NCBI GenBank assembly: GCA_029859455.1
Contig: JAOUDE010000004.1
Coordinates: 1-25,167, forward strand
DNA: 25,167 bases
Direction: 5' to 3'
Source of the DNA: Ignavibacteria bacterium
Lineage (GTDB): Bacteria > Bacteroidota > Ignavibacteria > UBA10030 > UBA6906
Shown here: positions 1 to 7,599 of the stretch, piece by piece
Numbering within the stretch: the stretch's first letter is position 1
Layout of the letters: each line of letters opens with the position of its first letter
The notes under the pieces: model-generated
Seen by the model: only the letters and a program-made list of their open reading frames with translations
Told to the model about the DNA's origin: nothing
The model's database searches: none
Made by a program: the position numbers and the translations under genes

Positions 1-775
1 TGACCGGTATCGGATTCGACTCGATGAAATTCAGATCCATCAACGGAAGCAGCTTGTAATGCAGCTTCCGCGCCCTCTCGAACTTTCCTTTTAAGGCGTA
101 TCGAACTAGCTCGGAGAACATCTTCGGGACTTCATTGGCAACGACGGAAATGACGCCATCCGCTCCGAGTGACACGAGTGGCAATGTCAGGTTGTCGTCA
201 CCGGCCCAGACACCGAACCCGGGCCTGCGATGGCGGATGATCTCCATGATCTGGCTGAAGTCGGCCGAGGCCTCTTTGATGCCGATCACAAACGGGATCT
301 CCTCTGCGAGGCGGAGGACTGTCTCTGCATTGATGTTGGATGCCGTCCTCCCCGGTACATTGTATATCACCATCGGCATCTCGGAGGAATCCGCGATCAT
401 GCTGAAGTGCTGATAGATCCCCTCCTGCGTCGGTTTATTGTAGTATGGTGCTACCGAGAGAATCGCCGCGGCGCCGGCATTCCTCGCCGCGATGGCAAGA
501 TCGACCGCTTTCATGGTGGAGTTGCTGCTCGCACCTGCGATCACCGGGACCTTTCCACCAACCCTCTCGACCACCGTTGCAATGACCATCGCCTGTTCCT
601 CTTCCCCCAACGTAGCCCCTTCACCGGTGCTCCCCACGGGCACGAGCGCTTCCACCTTTCCGCTCAGCTGGAAGTCAACCAGTTCCGTAAGGCAGATCTC
701 ATCAACCGATCCGTCTTTCTTGAATGGTGTGACCAGGGCTGTGCCGGTTCCGCTGAACAACGGGTTCTTTTTCAT
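1..775 (-). CDS. dapA: 4-hydroxy-tetrahydrodipicolinate synthase (partial, C-terminus beyond window)
   Basis: DapA condenses pyruvate with aspartate semialdehyde in the cytoplasm, the first committed step of the diaminopimelate/lysine pathway. The visible 258 residues form most of the TIM barrel. Motifs seen are the substrate loop GSTGE (residues 48-52, Ser in place of the commoner first Thr), YYNKPTQEG (111-119), YNVPGRT with Tyr138 and Arg143, and the Schiff-base Lys167 in GIKEAS. The last visible residues, IESNPIPV, match the conserved helix near residue 250, so roughly 35-45 residues are missing. The start is the ATG at 775, 12 nt after the dapB stop, with only a weak Shine-Dalgarno. It is the last visible gene of the minus-strand hisA-purE-kinase-dapB-dapA run and is probably co-transcribed with dapB. 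Family assignment is very secure. Confidence 0.95.
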   Translation of the reverse strand, partial: MKKNPLFSGTGTALVTPFKKDGSVDEICLTELVDFQLSGKVEALVPVGSTGEGATLGEEEQAMVIATVVERVGGKVPVIAGASSNSTMKAVDLAIAARNAGAAAILSVAPYYNKPTQEGIYQHFSMIADSSEMPMVIYNVPGRTASNINAETVLRLAEEIPFVIGIKEASADFSQIMEIIRHRRPGFGVWAGDDNLTLPLVSLGADGVISVVANEVPKMFSELVRYALKGKFERARKLHYKLLPLMDLNFIESNPIPV

Positions 776-787
776 AGTCAACTCGCT

Positions 788-1522
788 TTACTGATCAAGG
801 AGATCGTTGATGGTATAGAACCCTTTCTTCCCCTGTATCCATTCGGCCGCGTGAAGGGCGCCGGACGCGAACCCTCTTCGAGAGCGCGCCGTATGGATCA
901 GTTCAACGGAATCGAAAGGTGAATCGAACTGTACTTTGTGTATACCCGCCACGCTCCCCACACGAGTGGACGAGACATGCAGGTTCTGAGTCGGGATGAT
1001 CCCTTTCGGATTCCCAACCTGCATCTCTCTTTTCCTCTTCATCGCTCCGAGAAGCTCTGACGCCAGTGTCAGTGCTGTTCCGCTCGGACTGTCCGCCTTC
1101 CCGCTGTGGTGCGTCTCATGGATCGCAACATCATACTCGTCGTGACGGTCGAACAGGCGTCCCGCCTCCCGTACGAGTTTCATCATGAGATTCACACCGG
1201 GAGAGAAATTGCTGGCACAGATGAACCCGATCTTTCCCTCCGACACGATCGAGCGGACGGTCTCCATCTGGCCGTCCCATCCGGTGGTTCCGACGACAAG
1301 ATCGATCCCGGCAGCAGCGACAGCGCGGACCGAGTCGACCACCGCCTCCGGCGCTGAAAAATCGATACAGACATCGACGCCTTTCAGTGCCTGCGCCGTC
1401 AGCCCGGAACCGGACCTGTTGTTCGCGCGGGTGAACACAGCGCCGATGCTGACTGCACGCTCCGACGCGACCGCCTCAACCTCTTTCCCCATCCGTCCAT
1501 AGCCGATCAGCGCGATGTTCAT
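788..1522 (-). CDS. dapB: 4-hydroxy-tetrahydrodipicolinate reductase
   Basis: DapB reduces the product of DapA with NAD(P)H, the second step of the diaminopimelate/lysine pathway. The protein has 244 residues, the normal size. The N-terminal Rossmann fold shows GYGRMGKEV (7-15), a VVGTTGW loop (76-82) and ASNFSPGVN (103-111). The catalytic and DHDP-binding signature ETHHSGKADSPSGTA runs from about 136 to 150, with His138, His139 and Lys142 in the expected places. The ATG overlaps the stop of the upstream PfkB-type kinase in an ATGA, so the two are translationally coupled, and dapA follows after 12 nt. At 244 residues it is shorter than the E. coli type (about 273), as is common outside Proteobacteria. 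Assignment is secure. Confidence 0.96.
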   Translation of the reverse strand: MNIALIGYGRMGKEVEAVASERAVSIGAVFTRANNRSGSGLTAQALKGVDVCIDFSAPEAVVDSVRAVAAAGIDLVVGTTGWDGQMETVRSIVSEGKIGFICASNFSPGVNLMMKLVREAGRLFDRHDEYDVAIHETHHSGKADSPSGTALTLASELLGAMKRKREMQVGNPKGIIPTQNLHVSSTRVGSVAGIHKVQFDSPFDSVELIHTARSRRGFASGALHAAEWIQGKKGFYTINDLLDQ

Positions 1523-2445
1523 GTGCTCTCCCTGCCGGCCGGTTTCCCGGTAAGGGTGTCATGGAGCCGGCCTGAGCCGACCGTCGTGGCTTTTCTTCCG
1601 GCGATCTCATTCCCCGCCCGCGCCGCTGCCTGGAGGTCCTTCGTCCGGAGATATTCGAGAAGGAATGCTGCCCCGAACACATCACCGCATCCGGTGGCAT
1701 CCGCAACGCTGACCCTGCCCTCAGCCGGAACATCAGAGCTGACGATTTTCTTTTTTTCGTTGCTGTAGACGGTTGCTCCTGATTTTCCTTTCGTGACCAC
1801 CACACCCTTGACGCTCAATGTGAGGAGGTGGCCTGCCAACTCCCGTTCCGTCATCGGCTGTTCCGACAATCCGGCCGCCTCCTCTTCGTTCAGCTGGACC
1901 GTATCGGTCATGAACGCCCACCGCCTCCAATCGACCAGAGGCCTGCGAACCCGCCCGTTATCCCCTGTGACCCCGAGTGTGAGACTGTGAAAATCAAAAT
2001 GGATCGGAATTCCATGGGAGCGGACCGTCATCCGGATCTGATCGAGTGTCTCCAGTGTGAGGTCAAATCCTGAGATCATGTTCAGGAGGATCCCGTCAGC
2101 GGAGAGATATCTGCGGATCTTCTTATAAGGAATCGGTGCAGCGATGTTGGTCGACTGCTCACGCCGTTCAGCCTTGTTTCCATAAAACAGTTCGACCCTG
2201 TTCGTTGGCTCCTCGAATTTGAAAATACCGCGCGTGTCGATATTCGAAAACTGGCCGAGATGATCCAGCAATGGGCCGTAGTCGGACTTGTTGACTCCGA
2301 ATACAGGGACGACGGAGTCATCCTTCCCAAGCAGGCTGGCAAGCGTCATCACGGAATAGTAGATTCCACCGTAACTCTCCACCGGGTTTCCGGATTCAGG
2401 ATGAATCCGGTCCATGCAGAAGTGACCGACAACAAGAATCTTCAT
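1519..2445 (-). CDS. PfkB-family carbohydrate/nucleoside kinase
   Basis: A member of the ribokinase/PfkB superfamily, which phosphorylates a sugar, nucleoside or related alcohol with ATP in the cytoplasm. It has 308 residues. The N-terminus shows the strand MKILVVGHFCMD and the substrate-site pair of glycines in YGGIYYS (25-31). Later come QLNEEEAAGL (184-193), VVTKGKSGA (216-224) and the PfkB signature DATGCGDVFGAAF with catalytic Asp255 and the GCGD anion hole. I chose the ATG at 2445 over an ORF extension of 28 residues because a GGAG lies 4 nt upstream and the extension has no family resemblance. Its end overlaps dapB by 4 nt. Substrate cannot be read from the sequence; the adjacency to dapB and purE gives only a hint of a nucleotide- or amino-acid-linked role. 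Confidence 0.85.
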   Translation of the reverse strand: MKILVVGHFCMDRIHPESGNPVESYGGIYYSVMTLASLLGKDDSVVPVFGVNKSDYGPLLDHLGQFSNIDTRGIFKFEEPTNRVELFYGNKAERREQSTNIAAPIPYKKIRRYLSADGILLNMISGFDLTLETLDQIRMTVRSHGIPIHFDFHSLTLGVTGDNGRVRRPLVDWRRWAFMTDTVQLNEEEAAGLSEQPMTERELAGHLLTLSVKGVVVTKGKSGATVYSNEKKKIVSSDVPAEGRVSVADATGCGDVFGAAFLLEYLRTKDLQAAARAGNEIAGRKATTVGSGRLHDTLTGKPAGREST

Positions 2446-2545
2446 GATACTCCGGTTCTCGCGGGAAACTGAGAGACAGGCTCGATGAGTCGAATGCGGT
2501 TCCGGACGGTGCGACCCCGGCGGGTCCACCGTGCTGGGGTCAGCG

Positions 2546-3004
2546 TCAGAATTTCGCCCCGTTTTTCTTGAATTCCACCAGCTTCTGCTTCAGGGACGCT
2601 TCGCCGAGGGCGAGAATCTGGGCCGCGAGAACCGCGGCATTTCTGGCGCCGGCTGATCCGATCGCGACGGTGGCGACAGGAACACCGGCGGGCATCTGGA
2701 CAATGGAATAGAGGGCGTCCACACCGTTCAGCGCGGACCCCTCAAGCGGAACGCCGATCACAGGAAGTGTCGTGAGTGCCGCGCAGACCCCCGGAAGGTG
2801 TGCAGCCATCCCCGCGGCAGCGATGATGACACCATAGCCGTTCTTCTCCGCCTGCTTCACGAACTCCGCCGTTTCGTCAGGCTGACGGTGCGCCGATGAA
2901 ATCTTCAGATCAAAACCGATACCGAAACTGTTCAGGTAGGAACAACACTGTTCCATCGTCTTTTCGTCTGACTTACTGCCGAGCAGAATTGCAACCTTTT
3001 TCAT
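2546..3004 (-). CDS. purE: N5-carboxyaminoimidazole ribonucleotide mutase
   Basis: PurE (class I) moves the carboxyl group of N5-CAIR to give CAIR in de novo purine synthesis. It has 152 residues, typical length. Motifs in order: LLGSKSDEKTM (7-17), the catalytic SSAHRQPD with His39, AAAGMAAHLPG, VIGVPLEG, SIVQMPAGVPVATVAIG and GARNAAVLAAQIL, all diagnostic for the octameric class I enzyme. The start at 3004 is set by a GAGG at 3013-3016 that overlaps the hisA stop codon, giving a 10-nt gap and likely coupling to hisA. No purK, its usual partner, is next to it in this window. The upstream in-frame extension to 3100 lies inside hisA and is rejected. Confidence 0.96.
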   Translation of the reverse strand: MKKVAILLGSKSDEKTMEQCCSYLNSFGIGFDLKISSAHRQPDETAEFVKQAEKNGYGVIIAAAGMAAHLPGVCAALTTLPVIGVPLEGSALNGVDALYSIVQMPAGVPVATVAIGSAGARNAAVLAAQILALGEASLKQKLVEFKKNGAKF

Positions 3005-3014
3005 TGCTTCAACC

Positions 3015-3767
3015 TCAAATTCGTGCTGTATAGGGATAGCCTCCTGCCTCGCACATCCGCCAGATCTGCTGACAGGAGAATTTGTTCTCACAAAGCGCAC
3101 GGCCGATCACAACCGAGTCGACTCCGGACTCCTCAAGGTCCTGAATTTCGAACAGATCATCCAGCCCGCCGATCCCGCCCGATGCGGTGATCCGGAGCCC
3201 GGACTTGTTTGCCAGCTCGCGAAGGACTTTGGTGTTGACCCCACGCAGAGTGCCGTCGAGCCGGATGTCGGTGTAATGAATCCGGGTGAACCCCATCGAT
3301 TTGGCATTCAGGGCAACCGTCATAGCAGTCAGGCCGGAAGACTCGACCCATCCGTGCGTGGCAACGATCCCGTCCATCGCGTCAATCCCGACAACCACCT
3401 TGCTCGGACCGAATTCCTCGATCACCCTTCCCGCTTCATCCGGATCATCGATGAACATCGTGCTGATGACAACCCGGTAGACTCCGATGTCGAACGCGCG
3501 CCTGACATCATCGAGGGTTCGAAGGCCTCCACCGAGCTCAAAGGGAATGTCCACGGCGGTGACCATCTCTTCGATGACAGGGAAATTCACAAGACGTCCC
3601 TGGAGTGCCCCGTCAACATCGGTAATGTGGAGCGATTTGGCGTTCTCCTTCCGCCAGAGTTTCGCCATTTCGACAGGGTCATCGGAATAGGCGAACCCCT
3701 CCACGCCGCGGACCATCTGCACACAGCGTCCGTTCTTGATTTCCATGGCCGGTATAATAAGGAGCAT
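3015..3767 (-). CDS. hisA: HisA-type phosphoribosylformimino-AICAR isomerase (divergent)
   Basis: HisA is a TIM-barrel Amadori isomerase acting on ProFAR in histidine synthesis. The 250 residues cover the whole family: IIPAMEIKNGRCVQM at the N-terminus, GGGLR at about 83, YTDIRLDGTLRG carrying the second catalytic Asp, ITASGGIG and VVIGRALCENKF at the C-terminal phosphate site. Two sites depart from the family: the general-base Asp of the usual IPAID motif is Glu9, and the usual Gly of the IGT/IGS phosphate loop is Ser (VVISTMF). The start ATG at 3767 gives the canonical N-terminus; a much longer open frame upstream to 4295 runs antisense through the phosphatase gene and is not real. No other his gene is nearby; it sits with purE. 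It may be a genuine HisA or a paralogue with altered substrate. Confidence 0.8.
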   Translation of the reverse strand: MLLIIPAMEIKNGRCVQMVRGVEGFAYSDDPVEMAKLWRKENAKSLHITDVDGALQGRLVNFPVIEEMVTAVDIPFELGGGLRTLDDVRRAFDIGVYRVVISTMFIDDPDEAGRVIEEFGPSKVVVGIDAMDGIVATHGWVESSGLTAMTVALNAKSMGFTRIHYTDIRLDGTLRGVNTKVLRELANKSGLRITASGGIGGLDDLFEIQDLEESGVDSVVIGRALCENKFSCQQIWRMCEAGGYPYTARI

Positions 3768-3944
3768 CGAAACGGGGTTCCTGATCGGTCGTAACTGTGT
3801 CAAAATGCAGAAAACCTCCCTTAGTTTCAAGCAACCATGAACTCCTGCCTTTCCTGAACGAACGGACGGCCCGGCAACTTTTATTTCAGACCGGAATTCT
3901 CTACCATCGGTAGCCCTGATCTTCCATCTCCGAGTCCTTGCCGT

Positions 3945-5576
3945 ATGAAGATTCTCCTTGTCCCGTGCCTTATGATCCTTGCTGTGACCGCCCGGTTGAA
4001 TGGTCAGACGGAAGAGCCGCGGCTTATCGTGCTGATCAGCATAGACCAGCTGCCGTACAGTTTCCTGACCAGGTTCGAGCCGTTCTTCGGAGAAGGAGGG
4101 TTCAGGCGCCTTCTCAGACACGGCGCGGTCTTTACGGAGGCGCGTTTCGATTATGCCTCCACATTCACAGGGCCGGGACACGCGACGATCGGAAGTGGGA
4201 CGTATCCTCATCAGCATGGGATTGTCGGAAACGGCTGGCACGACACAGCAACCGCCCGGAATGTCTATTGCGTGGAGGACAGCTCCGTGCAACAAATCGG
4301 AGGAGAAGGTGACGGACGGTCACCGAGACTCCTTTCCGTGACGACGCTCAGTGACGAGCTTCGGACCTCGAGCGGGTTCCGGTCGCGCGTCCTCTCTGTC
4401 GCGCAGAAGGACCGCTCTGCCATACTGCTTGGAGGAAAGCATGCGAACGCGGCGTACTGGGTGAGCGATTCGCTGTTTGTTTCGTCAACATACTACATGA
4501 ACCGGCTGCCTGACTGGGCAGCTGCCTTTAATGCAAGCGGCGTGGCAACAGGATTCTTCGGTGCATGGTGGGAGAAGACCCTCCCCCCGACGGCGTTTGT
4601 CTCGATGGATATGGATGACGCTCCGTATGAAGGGAATGTTCACGGCCTCGGCCGGACATTCCCGCATCGCATTACCGGAAACGACACCACATCCGTTACC
4701 GCGAACTACTTCAGCGCCCTCTGGCACTCCCCGTTTCTGAATGAATGGATGATGGCATTTATCCGCACGGCTCTCGACCAGGAACAGCTCGGATCGGGTG
4801 CCGCAACCGACATGCTGTGCATCGGTCTGTCAGCCAACGATGCGGTGGGGCATACCTTCGGGCCGGAGAGCCACGAGATCGTGGAGATGACCGTGCACAC
4901 GGACAGACTGCTCGCCGATTTCTTCAGCTTCCTCGATGAGCGGATTGGTCTCGACCGGTGCATTATAGCCCTGACAAGCGATCATGGAATCCCGCCGATC
5001 CCTGAATCGATTCTTGCGCAAAATGACGGAAGGAAAGCGGGCCGCGCGGACCGGACCGTCATCGGGGGCCTCTGTGAAGGATACCTTGACCGTACCTACA
5101 GCCATCCCGACGTCAGCCTGCCGTGGCTTGCAAGAGTGGTCGACGGGAATATTTATCTGAACCGCCGGTCCCTCGAACGGATGGGGATCTCCCCGGAAAG
5201 CGCAACGCAGACACTGTCGGATTCTCTGCGAGGAAGCGATCTGATCGCCGCTGTGATGACGCGGGATGGAAACTGGTCGAGGGAGGACTGGATTACCGGA
5301 AAACTGAGAAACAGCTTCAACGAGGAGCGAAGCGGCGACATTCTTTACGCACTCGCTCCTTATTTCATCGATTATGCCGGGCCGGGCACCGACCATGGAC
5401 AGCCATATGACTATGATACGCATGTGCCGGTGATCCTGATGGGCGCCGGGGTGGTACCCGGGAGCTATGACAGCAAGGCGAGTCCGGCCGATCTCGCACC
5501 GACCATCGCAACGATCCTTGGAATCCCGTTCCCGGAAGGCCGTGACGGAAGGGTGTTGAAGGAAGCGTTACGGTGA
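3945..5576 (+). CDS. PafA-like exported alkaline phosphatase
   Basis: A periplasmic or outer-surface phosphomonoesterase of the type I phosphodiesterase/alkaline phosphatase superfamily, resembling PafA of Elizabethkingia, which releases phosphate from organic esters. The 543-residue protein begins with a signal peptide (hydrophobic stretch 3-16, probable cleavage after RLNGQ). Catalytic features: metal ligand Asp34 in SIDQ, nucleophile Thr75 in FTGPGHATIG, Asn96 in VGNGWHD, and Lys155/Arg157 in AQKDRSAI, matching the PafA Lys/Arg pair that grips the phosphate. Zinc ligands follow in TSDHGIPP and near the C-terminus in GTDHGQPYDYDTHVPV. It is monocistronic, divergent from hisA, with no clear Shine-Dalgarno at the ATG. 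Its last 9 nt overlap the convergent minus-strand gene. It might instead be a diesterase, but the KDR pattern favours a monoesterase. Confidence 0.9.
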   Translation: MKILLVPCLMILAVTARLNGQTEEPRLIVLISIDQLPYSFLTRFEPFFGEGGFRRLLRHGAVFTEARFDYASTFTGPGHATIGSGTYPHQHGIVGNGWHDTATARNVYCVEDSSVQQIGGEGDGRSPRLLSVTTLSDELRTSSGFRSRVLSVAQKDRSAILLGGKHANAAYWVSDSLFVSSTYYMNRLPDWAAAFNASGVATGFFGAWWEKTLPPTAFVSMDMDDAPYEGNVHGLGRTFPHRITGNDTTSVTANYFSALWHSPFLNEWMMAFIRTALDQEQLGSGAATDMLCIGLSANDAVGHTFGPESHEIVEMTVHTDRLLADFFSFLDERIGLDRCIIALTSDHGIPPIPESILAQNDGRKAGRADRTVIGGLCEGYLDRTYSHPDVSLPWLARVVDGNIYLNRRSLERMGISPESATQTLSDSLRGSDLIAAVMTRDGNWSREDWITGKLRNSFNEERSGDILYALAPYFIDYAGPGTDHGQPYDYDTHVPVILMGAGVVPGSYDSKASPADLAPTIATILGIPFPEGRDGRVLKEALR

Positions 5577-6419
5577 AGAGGAACGCCGGAATGGGATTGA
5601 AACAAGAGCCCAGTCGGCTGAGGTCGCCTCGCCGGGCCTGATCCCCTCCGCATCGAACACGACATTCTCCCCGTCGATCTTGCCGGTCACCCACCAGGTG
5701 ACCTGACCACGTGAGATAAACCTATCAGCCGCACTGGAATCAACATCGACATCCCCTCCCGCGATTCCGTTCTTCCGAAGAATCTTCTCACCAACTCTGC
5801 GGAGAAACAGTTGCAGAAATGCTCCCCTTTTGTCAGAATCCCGAAAACCGATCATCCACCTGTTTCCTTCCTTGAGAACAACCACTTCCGGCTGAAACAC
5901 CTGCAGGATGCCAGCTGTCATTTTCCGCGGAAACCGCCGAACATGGATCGCGTCTGCCCGGAACTTCTCAATCTTCTCCTTGTCAAGCGGCTGCCGGGTC
6001 ATGAACATCATATCATCACCTGGTGAGAAGCCGACGCCGCGCTCTCCCCAGGCGACAGGGACCATTCCTTTCTCGCTATCAATCAGGTCTGCCGAGTCAT
6101 ACACAACCTGCCAGCATAACAATCCGGCGACATGCTCCCGAACGACCGGCTCCATCGTTTCGGTCGGAATGAAGAATATCCGGAATCCCAGAAGAGAGAA
6201 TGCAAATGTGAAATGCTTTTCCGATTCCTCGTAGAACCAGGGTGTAATCGAAACAAAGCGGTACTCTTTCCCGACAGATTCGTCGGTGAAAAGGGAGAAA
6301 TCGAACCGGACCATCGGCGACCGCGCGGCCTCGCGGCGACGGATGTAAAGACGGGCCGCCTGGTACAGCAGGGTGAGGAGGTAATAGCCGAGTATGCAAG
6401 AGAGAATGGTCAGAAACAT
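5568..6419 (-). CDS. Membrane-anchored protein of unknown function, third gene of the AAA+/VWA unit
   Basis: I do not recognise a named family. The 283-residue product has one N-terminal membrane segment (about residues 2-20, hydrophobic with LTILSCILGYYLLTLLY) followed by a basic stretch RLYIRRREAAR, predicting an anchored protein with its bulk in the cytoplasm. The remainder mixes beta-prone stretches (FRIFFIPTE, EVVVLKEGNRWMIGFRD) with charged helices, and ends in an Arg/Ser-rich tail. I chose ATG 6419, which starts the protein at the membrane segment; an open frame extends 41 codons upstream into the VWA gene's 3' end with no family support. It follows the VWA gene by 61 nt on the same strand, so it is probably co-transcribed with the AAA+ ATPase and VWA protein and may anchor or receive that complex. 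This role is inference. Confidence 0.72.
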   Translation of the reverse strand: MFLTILSCILGYYLLTLLYQAARLYIRRREAARSPMVRFDFSLFTDESVGKEYRFVSITPWFYEESEKHFTFAFSLLGFRIFFIPTETMEPVVREHVAGLLCWQVVYDSADLIDSEKGMVPVAWGERGVGFSPGDDMMFMTRQPLDKEKIEKFRADAIHVRRFPRKMTAGILQVFQPEVVVLKEGNRWMIGFRDSDKRGAFLQLFLRRVGEKILRKNGIAGGDVDVDSSAADRFISRGQVTWWVTGKIDGENVVFDAEGIRPGEATSADWALVSIPFRRSSSP

Positions 6420-6480
6420 TGCGGTTGAGAACCAACAGAAGGTTGCTTCCGGGCTTCCAGGAAAGGAGGGTCGGGCCGGA

Positions 6481-7581
6481 TTAGCGTGACGTGAACTTCT
6501 TCCGACGGTTCCGGATATAGTCGACGAACACAAACTCACCAAGGTTGTTCAGGTCGGAATAATAGGCGCGGCCCTGGTTCGCTTTGGTAAGCTCCTCGAC
6601 GAAGTCGATCAGGTAGGGATCGCGGGCCACCATGAATGTGGTGATCGGGATCCGCTCCCGGCGGCATGCTACCGCTTCGTCCAGTGTCTTGTTCACGATT
6701 CGCGGATCGAGTCCGAAGGAATTCTTGTAGAGGCGACCGTTCGAGTCGTACATGGCGGAGGGCTTGCCATCCGTGACCATGAAGATCTGTTTGTTGCTGT
6801 TCCCCCGGCGTCGCAGCAGATTGCGGGCCATCTGCAACCCTGCCCTGGTGTTGGTGTGGAACGGGCCGACATTCAGGAACGGAATTTCGTTGATGCTGAC
6901 CAGGCTGGCATCATCACCAAAGGTGACGAGGGCAAGGTAGTCCTTCGGATAGCGGGTTGAGATCATCTCTGAGAGCGCAAGAGCAACCTGCTTTGCCGGC
7001 GTGATCCTGTCCTCTCCGTAGAGAATCATGCTGTGGCTGATATCGATCATCAGAATCGTGGCGCATGTCGTCTGGTGCTCGGTTTCATACACTTCCAGAT
7101 CTTCTTCGCGAAGATTGAAGTTATCGATCCCGTCACGCCGGAAGGCGTTCGTCAGCGTGGAGGTAAGATCGATATTGGTCGGCTGGTCGCCGAAAGTGAA
7201 CTTCTTCGTCTCACCCTGACGTTCCGTCCCGCGGCCGGTATTCGGCGTCTCGTGCGATCCCGCCGGCCCCTTCTTCAGGGATGTGAAGACTTCATTGAGG
7301 GCGTCCTGCCGGATCCGCTGAATGCCTTTCGTGGTGAGGGTAATGACATCCCTTACATCCTCGATCAGTCCCTCTTCCTTCAGCTTCTCCACCAGATCGT
7401 CGATCGTCATCGACTCGTCGAACAGACCGTATTCCTCAGCGATCTCGCGAAGCCACTCGAGAGCCTCCTCGACATCTCCGCTCGATTTGACGACGAGATA
7501 ATTGAACAGCGACACCATCTGCTGGAGGCGCTGCTCATCGGTTGCGGAGCCCTGTTCCCATTTGGAATACTGAAATCGCAC
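6481..7581 (-). CDS. VWA-domain protein partner of a chelatase-like AAA+ ATPase
   Basis: Cytoplasmic 366-residue protein with a C-terminal von Willebrand factor A domain (about 172-345). The MIDAS metal site is complete: DISHS (180-184), Thr in FHTNTRAG (242-248) and Asp271 in VTDGKPS. The N-terminal 130 residues are helical and charged (EEALEWLREIAEEY, LVEKLKEEGL), followed by a Gly/Thr/Glu-rich linker at 103-128. It begins with GTG (7581) after an AGGCGG-type ribosome site, 18 nt behind the AAA+ gene, and no ATG is available near this position. Such VWA proteins act with MoxR/BchI-like AAA+ ATPases in metal insertion or complex remodelling, as BchD does with BchI, but unlike BchD it lacks its own AAA+ domain. 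I recall a comparable pair, Rv0958/Rv0959, in Mycobacterium. The client is unknown. Confidence 0.88.
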   Translation of the reverse strand: MRFQYSKWEQGSATDEQRLQQMVSLFNYLVVKSSGDVEEALEWLREIAEEYGLFDESMTIDDLVEKLKEEGLIEDVRDVITLTTKGIQRIRQDALNEVFTSLKKGPAGSHETPNTGRGTERQGETKKFTFGDQPTNIDLTSTLTNAFRRDGIDNFNLREEDLEVYETEHQTTCATILMIDISHSMILYGEDRITPAKQVALALSEMISTRYPKDYLALVTFGDDASLVSINEIPFLNVGPFHTNTRAGLQMARNLLRRRGNSNKQIFMVTDGKPSAMYDSNGRLYKNSFGLDPRIVNKTLDEAVACRRERIPITTFMVARDPYLIDFVEELTKANQGRAYYSDLNNLGEFVFVDYIRNRRKKFTSR

Positions 7582-7599
7582 GCGGTCCGCCTTTGCCTG

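Noticed and set aside
230..922. A 230-residue plus-strand open frame across dapA and the end of dapB
   Set aside because: It is the antisense shadow of dapA, whose motifs are unmistakable on the minus strand. The product is low in hydrophobic residues and rich in Arg/His, as expected of a shadow.
2513..2541. GACCCC...GGGGTC hairpin between purE and the kinase gene
   Set aside because: Only 6 bp with a 17-nt loop and no T-run; likely chance in GC-rich DNA.
3768..4295. Long upstream extension of the hisA frame on the minus strand
   Set aside because: It runs antisense through the 5' half of the phosphatase gene; HisA has its canonical N-terminus at 3767.
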